From Demequina subtropica (GTDB lineage: Bacteria; Actinomycetota; Actinomycetes; Actinomycetales; Demequinaceae), in contig NZ_BBMB01000014.1 of NCBI RefSeq assembly GCF_000971235.1, positions 1 to 64,000 on the forward strand: a DNA stretch of 64,000 nt, written 5' to 3'. The position numbers and the translations under genes were made by a program. Below, one piece after another: positions 61,015 to 64,000 of this stretch. How positions within the stretch are numbered: position 1 is the first letter of the stretch; every line of letters starts with the position of its first letter. The notes under the pieces are model-generated. The model saw nothing but the letters and a program-made list of their open reading frames with translations. It was not told the origin of the DNA and searched no databases.

Positions 61015-61057
61015 TACCCTTGGTCGCATGGTTCGGAGAGGGTGCGACGTCGCATGA
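61015..61057 (+). promoter_or_regulatory. Leaderless promoter and 9-codon leader ORF before the GTPase gene
   Basis: TACCCT (61015-61020) ends 7 nt before an ATG at 61028 that opens MVRRGCDVA; its TGA (61055-61057) overlaps the GTPase ATG as ATGA. The geometry matches the other leaderless starts here, so the short frame is probably translated and couples to the GTPase. Confidence 0.5.
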
Positions 61058-62643
61058 GCATGCGACCCATCAAGACGTGGTCGTACCCCGGCAACCTCCT
61101 GGATGCCCTGGTCGACACCCGCCGCGTGGTCGCGGGGGTGCAGCTGCCCCTGCCCACGGCCGGGGTGGAGGAGGCCCGCGAGACCATCCAGCGCATGCTC
61201 GACCAGCTCGATCACCACCTGATCCCGCGCGTGCGCGAGGAGGCGTCGCCCGCGATCGTGGTGGTGGCCGGCTCGACGGGCGCGGGCAAGTCGACCGTGG
61301 TGAACGCCCTGGTGGGGGAGCAGCTCACGCCCTCCGGCGTGCTGCGGCCGACCACGCGCGTCCCCCACCTGTTCCACCACCCGCTCGACACTCAGGTGCT
61401 CACCGACGTCGCGCAGCGCTGCCGCGTCATCGCCACCGAGGCCATGCCGCGCGGGCTCGCGCTCGTCGACTCTCCCGACCTCGACTCGATCAGCGGGGAG
61501 AACCGCGAGATCGCCCACCTCATGATGGAGGCCGCCGACCTCTGGATCTTCGTCACCACGGCCGCGCGGTACGGCGACGCGGTCCCCTGGGAGGCGCTGC
61601 GCGGAGGCGCGGACCGTGGCGCCTCGATCGCGATCGTGCTCAACCGCGTCACAGTCGACGTGGCGGCCCAGGTGCGGCGCGAGCTCGTCGACAGGCTCGC
61701 GACCGAGCACCTCGAGACCCTGCCGCTGTTCGTCATCCCCGAGGACCCCACGCGCCAGGCCACGGTGCCGCGCGACGTGGTCGGCGGGCTCGGCCGCTGG
61801 CTCGACTCGGTCGCCGCGGCCTCGGCGACGACGATCGTCGAGCGCACGCTGCACGGGGCGGCGGAGTCGCTCAAGGAGTGGCTCGAGACGCTGGCCGAGG
61901 CGATGGACGATCAGTCCGCGGCCGCGAAGGACGTGCGCTCGGAGGTGCGCCGCGCCGCGGCCCAGGTGGCGCAGGAGGGCGGCGACCGCTGGTGGGAGAC
62001 CATCCCCACGGGCGCGCTGACCGCCCGGTGGCAGCAGGCGACCGGCGACGGGGGCGCGCTCTTCAAGCTGCGCAACACGCGCTGGGTGCGCCGCCGTCAT
62101 GCGCGTGAGCAGCGCGACGAGGTGCTCCACGCGATCTACCGCGACATGCTCGAGGCCGTCGAGTCGCGCCTGGTCTTCGCCGCATCGTCCGTCGCGGATG
62201 CGATGGAGGAGGCGTTGCGCCGCGCCGAGACGGGGGTCGGGCCCTGGCTCGCGGAGCGGCGCGACCCGCGCGACGCGCGCCAGGCGCGCGAGCGCCAGGC
62301 GGCCGATGCGGCGCGCAGGTGGGCGCATCGGTGCCAGGAGATCGTGCTCGAGCTCCCGGGTGCCGAGCACGGCATCCAGGTGATCGGCGAGCCGGGGCTC
62401 ACCACCACGCTCGCGTGCGCCGCGCTCGGCATCGAGCCCGCGCGCACGGCGCTCATGATCCTTACCTCGCAGGCCGTCGGCGACGCGGTCGAGGAGGCGC
62501 GGGCCGAGCTCGACGCCGCGCGACGCCATTGCGTCAACCGCGAGTCGCTCGACATGATGAAGCCCACCGACATCCCGTCGCTCATGCCGGACTCGTCCGC
62601 GAAGATCCGGCTGCGGCGCGCGGAGCTCAGGGGGCTGCTGTGA
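61054..62643 (+). CDS. Dynamin-like/YfjP-type GTPase, first of a pair
   Basis: 529 residues. G1 is VVVAGSTGAGKST (about 71-81), G3 region is LVDSPDLDSISGENREI and the G4 position holds LNRVT in place of NKxD. The rest is helical, with Arg-rich stretches (RQARERQAADAARR) and a C-terminal region with a hydrophobic segment (TTTLACAALGIEPARTALMIL). It belongs to the actinobacterial pairs of large GTPases, thought to act at membranes, though their role is not established. MSMRPIK is chosen as start since it overlaps the leader ORF stop. The stop overlaps the next gene (GTGA). Confidence 0.8.
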   Translation: MSMRPIKTWSYPGNLLDALVDTRRVVAGVQLPLPTAGVEEARETIQRMLDQLDHHLIPRVREEASPAIVVVAGSTGAGKSTVVNALVGEQLTPSGVLRPTTRVPHLFHHPLDTQVLTDVAQRCRVIATEAMPRGLALVDSPDLDSISGENREIAHLMMEAADLWIFVTTAARYGDAVPWEALRGGADRGASIAIVLNRVTVDVAAQVRRELVDRLATEHLETLPLFVIPEDPTRQATVPRDVVGGLGRWLDSVAAASATTIVERTLHGAAESLKEWLETLAEAMDDQSAAAKDVRSEVRRAAAQVAQEGGDRWWETIPTGALTARWQQATGDGGALFKLRNTRWVRRRHAREQRDEVLHAIYRDMLEAVESRLVFAASSVADAMEEALRRAETGVGPWLAERRDPRDARQARERQAADAARRWAHRCQEIVLELPGAEHGIQVIGEPGLTTTLACAALGIEPARTALMILTSQAVGDAVEEARAELDAARRHCVNRESLDMMKPTDIPSLMPDSSAKIRLRRAELRGLL

Positions 62644-64000
62644 GCGTCAGCTTCGAGGAGGTCACCCCTCGCGACGAGACCGCGCTGCTGCGCGAGCGTG
62701 TCGAGCGGTTGCGGTCCTCCCTCGAGTGGGCGCGCGAGGCGATCCCGGCGTCCATCCGCGCGGAGCTGCACCGGGCGGTCGACCGCTGCGACGAGCGGCT
62801 CGAGCTGGGGATCGACTGGACCGTGGTCGCGCTCGCGGGGGGCACGGGCTCGGGCAAGTCGACGCTGTTCAACGCGATCGTGGGCGTCGAGTTCGCGATC
62901 TCCGGGGTGGCGCGGCCCACCACCTCGCACGTGAGCGCCGCGGTGTGGGGCCATGACCGCGCCGATGCCCTGCTCGACTGGCTGAGCGTCTCTTCGGAGA
63001 GCCGCCTGCGCCGCGACGACGCTCCGCTGGCCGAGGACCCCGAGCTCACGGGGCTCATCCTCCTGGATCTCCCGGACCACGACTCGGTCAACGCGCACAA
63101 CCGCGAGGTGGTCGACCGCATCCTGCCGCAGGTCGATCTGCTCCTGTGGGTCGTGGACCCCCAGAAGTACGCGGACAACGCGATCCACGAGGGCTACCTG
63201 CGCGAGGCCTCGGCCACGGGGCAGCCGTCGCTCGTGGTGCTCAACCACGTGGACCGGCTCAGCACGGAGGACGCCTGGGACGTCGCGCGCGACCTTCAGC
63301 GCCTGCTCGCCGAGGACGGCATGCACGAGGTCCCCGTCATGCCCGTGAGCGCGCGCACAGGCCAGGGCGTCGACGTGCTGCGCGCCGAGCTCGAGGGGGC
63401 CGTCCAGGCGCGTTCCGTCGCGGCCGATGCGGTGGCCGCCGACCTCGTGGACGCGGGGCGCACGCTCGAGCGCGCGCTCGCGCGCGACGCCGATCCCGAG
63501 CTCCCGGACGTCGCGGAGCTGGTCGCCTCGCTCGCCGCGGCCGCTGGCGTCGATGCTCGTGCGGAGGCCGCCGCCGCGGTGGCCGCCGGCCGCGCGTCCT
63601 CGGTCCCTGCCCAGGAGCCGATGCGCCTCGAGGTGGTCGACCGCGAGCGGCTCGACTGGGTGGACGCCGCGTCCGAGGGGCTGCCCGTGCAATGGCGCGT
63701 GGTGATCGACGAGGCGGTGACGCCGGCGGACGAGCTCACGGCCGCGATCGACCAGGCGCTCGCCGCCGTCGCGTGGCCCGTCGCCGACCATGCGCCCCTG
63801 TTCCGCAGGCGGGCGCGCGGCGCGGCCCTCAGCAAGGAGATGCTGCGCCTGGGGCGCGACGCGGTGAGGTCGGCGATCGAGCCCGCGGTGGTGGACCCCA
63901 CGAGCCTCATCCATCAGGCCTACCGCAACCTCGACGAGCTCACCGTCATCGCGCGCGCGGCGGCGCCCGGGCCGGTCGAGCGTCCCGAGGACGCGGTGGC
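62640..64000 (+). CDS. Dynamin-like/YfjP-type GTPase, second of a pair (cut by window end)
   Basis: At least 453 residues, running off the window with no stop. G1 is ALAGGTGSGKST (about 65-75), the switch region is LLDLPDHDSVNAHNREVVDRI and G4 is VVLNHVDRLS (NHVD). SARTGQGVDVLRAEL is the G5-like segment. It starts GTG inside the first GTPase stop, so the two are translated together, consistent with a heterodimer. The helical C-terminal part is incomplete here. Confidence 0.8.
   Translation, partial: MSVSFEEVTPRDETALLRERVERLRSSLEWAREAIPASIRAELHRAVDRCDERLELGIDWTVVALAGGTGSGKSTLFNAIVGVEFAISGVARPTTSHVSAAVWGHDRADALLDWLSVSSESRLRRDDAPLAEDPELTGLILLDLPDHDSVNAHNREVVDRILPQVDLLLWVVDPQKYADNAIHEGYLREASATGQPSLVVLNHVDRLSTEDAWDVARDLQRLLAEDGMHEVPVMPVSARTGQGVDVLRAELEGAVQARSVAADAVAADLVDAGRTLERALARDADPELPDVAELVASLAAAAGVDARAEAAAAVAAGRASSVPAQEPMRLEVVDRERLDWVDAASEGLPVQWRVVIDEAVTPADELTAAIDQALAAVAWPVADHAPLFRRRARGAALSKEMLRLGRDAVRSAIEPAVVDPTSLIHQAYRNLDELTVIARAAAPGPVERPEDAV

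Overview
The window is a 64-kb piece of a GC-rich (about 70% G+C) actinobacterial chromosome. The prfB-ftsE-ftsX-M23 peptidase-smpB-ssrA order, the DUF3039-clpS-DUF2017-murI-MBL-rph-rdgB cluster, an oligoribonuclease gene, many leaderless starts and the tmRNA tag ADSKRTDFALAA all point to Actinomycetota, most likely order Micrococcales. The family (Cellulomonadaceae/Demequinaceae-like) is a guess. I see no prophage, insertion sequence, CRISPR array or toxin cassette. Most of the window is vertically inherited chromosome with a few accessory operons.

Layout. 0-7 kb: a capsule-type glycosyltransferase, then a PucR regulator divergent from gabT-gabD plus a second aldehyde dehydrogenase (GABA to succinate). 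6.9-11.6 kb: a rhodanese lipoprotein, a TDT/SLAC1 permease and bifunctional AdhE, each next to a near-identical 16-bp CsoR/CstR-type operator; a fourth copy precedes the thioredoxin gene at 35.6 kb. 11.6-23 kb: small lipoprotein, prfB, ftsEX with its M23 hydrolase partner, smpB, DUF2207 protein, an MMPL/RND exporter divergent from a TetR gene, and ssrA. 23-30 kb: cation antiporter, formate/nitrite channel, fatty acid desaturase, VOC dioxygenase, an ABC-2 exporter. 30-36 kb: the conserved clpS-murI-rph-rdgB cluster, a uracil-DNA glycosylase relative, a NUDIX protein and thioredoxin. 36-43 kb: LysE exporter, peroxiredoxin, a 1250-residue zinc-ribbon membrane protein and an orphan sugar-nucleotide dehydratase. 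43-46 kb: an OpuB/OpuC-type compatible-solute importer whose binding protein looks circularly permuted. 46-50 kb: DUF4126, orn, and a GntR-controlled ABC exporter with a clear palindromic operator. 50-57.5 kb: a YtfQRT-YjfF-type sugar importer with a second ATPase gene and a LacI regulator. 57.5-64 kb: Old Yellow Enzyme, TetR, a nitrobindin-like protein and a pair of dynamin-type GTPases, the second cut off by the window end. Four tRNAs (Leu, Lys, His, Arg) lie between these blocks.

Most notable: (1) the four-site operator set linking rhodanese, TDT permease, AdhE and thioredoxin; (2) the permuted OpuAC binding protein; (3) an about 118-bp repeat with 14-15-bp terminal inverted repeats, present twice in opposite orientation; (4) strong over-representation of the octamer GACGATGC in both orientations, in and between genes, often using otherwise rare codons; (5) widespread leaderless promoters (TANNNT 6-8 nt before ATG/GTG), including one that drives a 9-codon ORF coupled to a GTPase gene; (6) a second sugar-ABC ATPase with its own promoter inside an operon that already has one. 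All coordinates and counts come from reading the sequence by eye; no database search was run.
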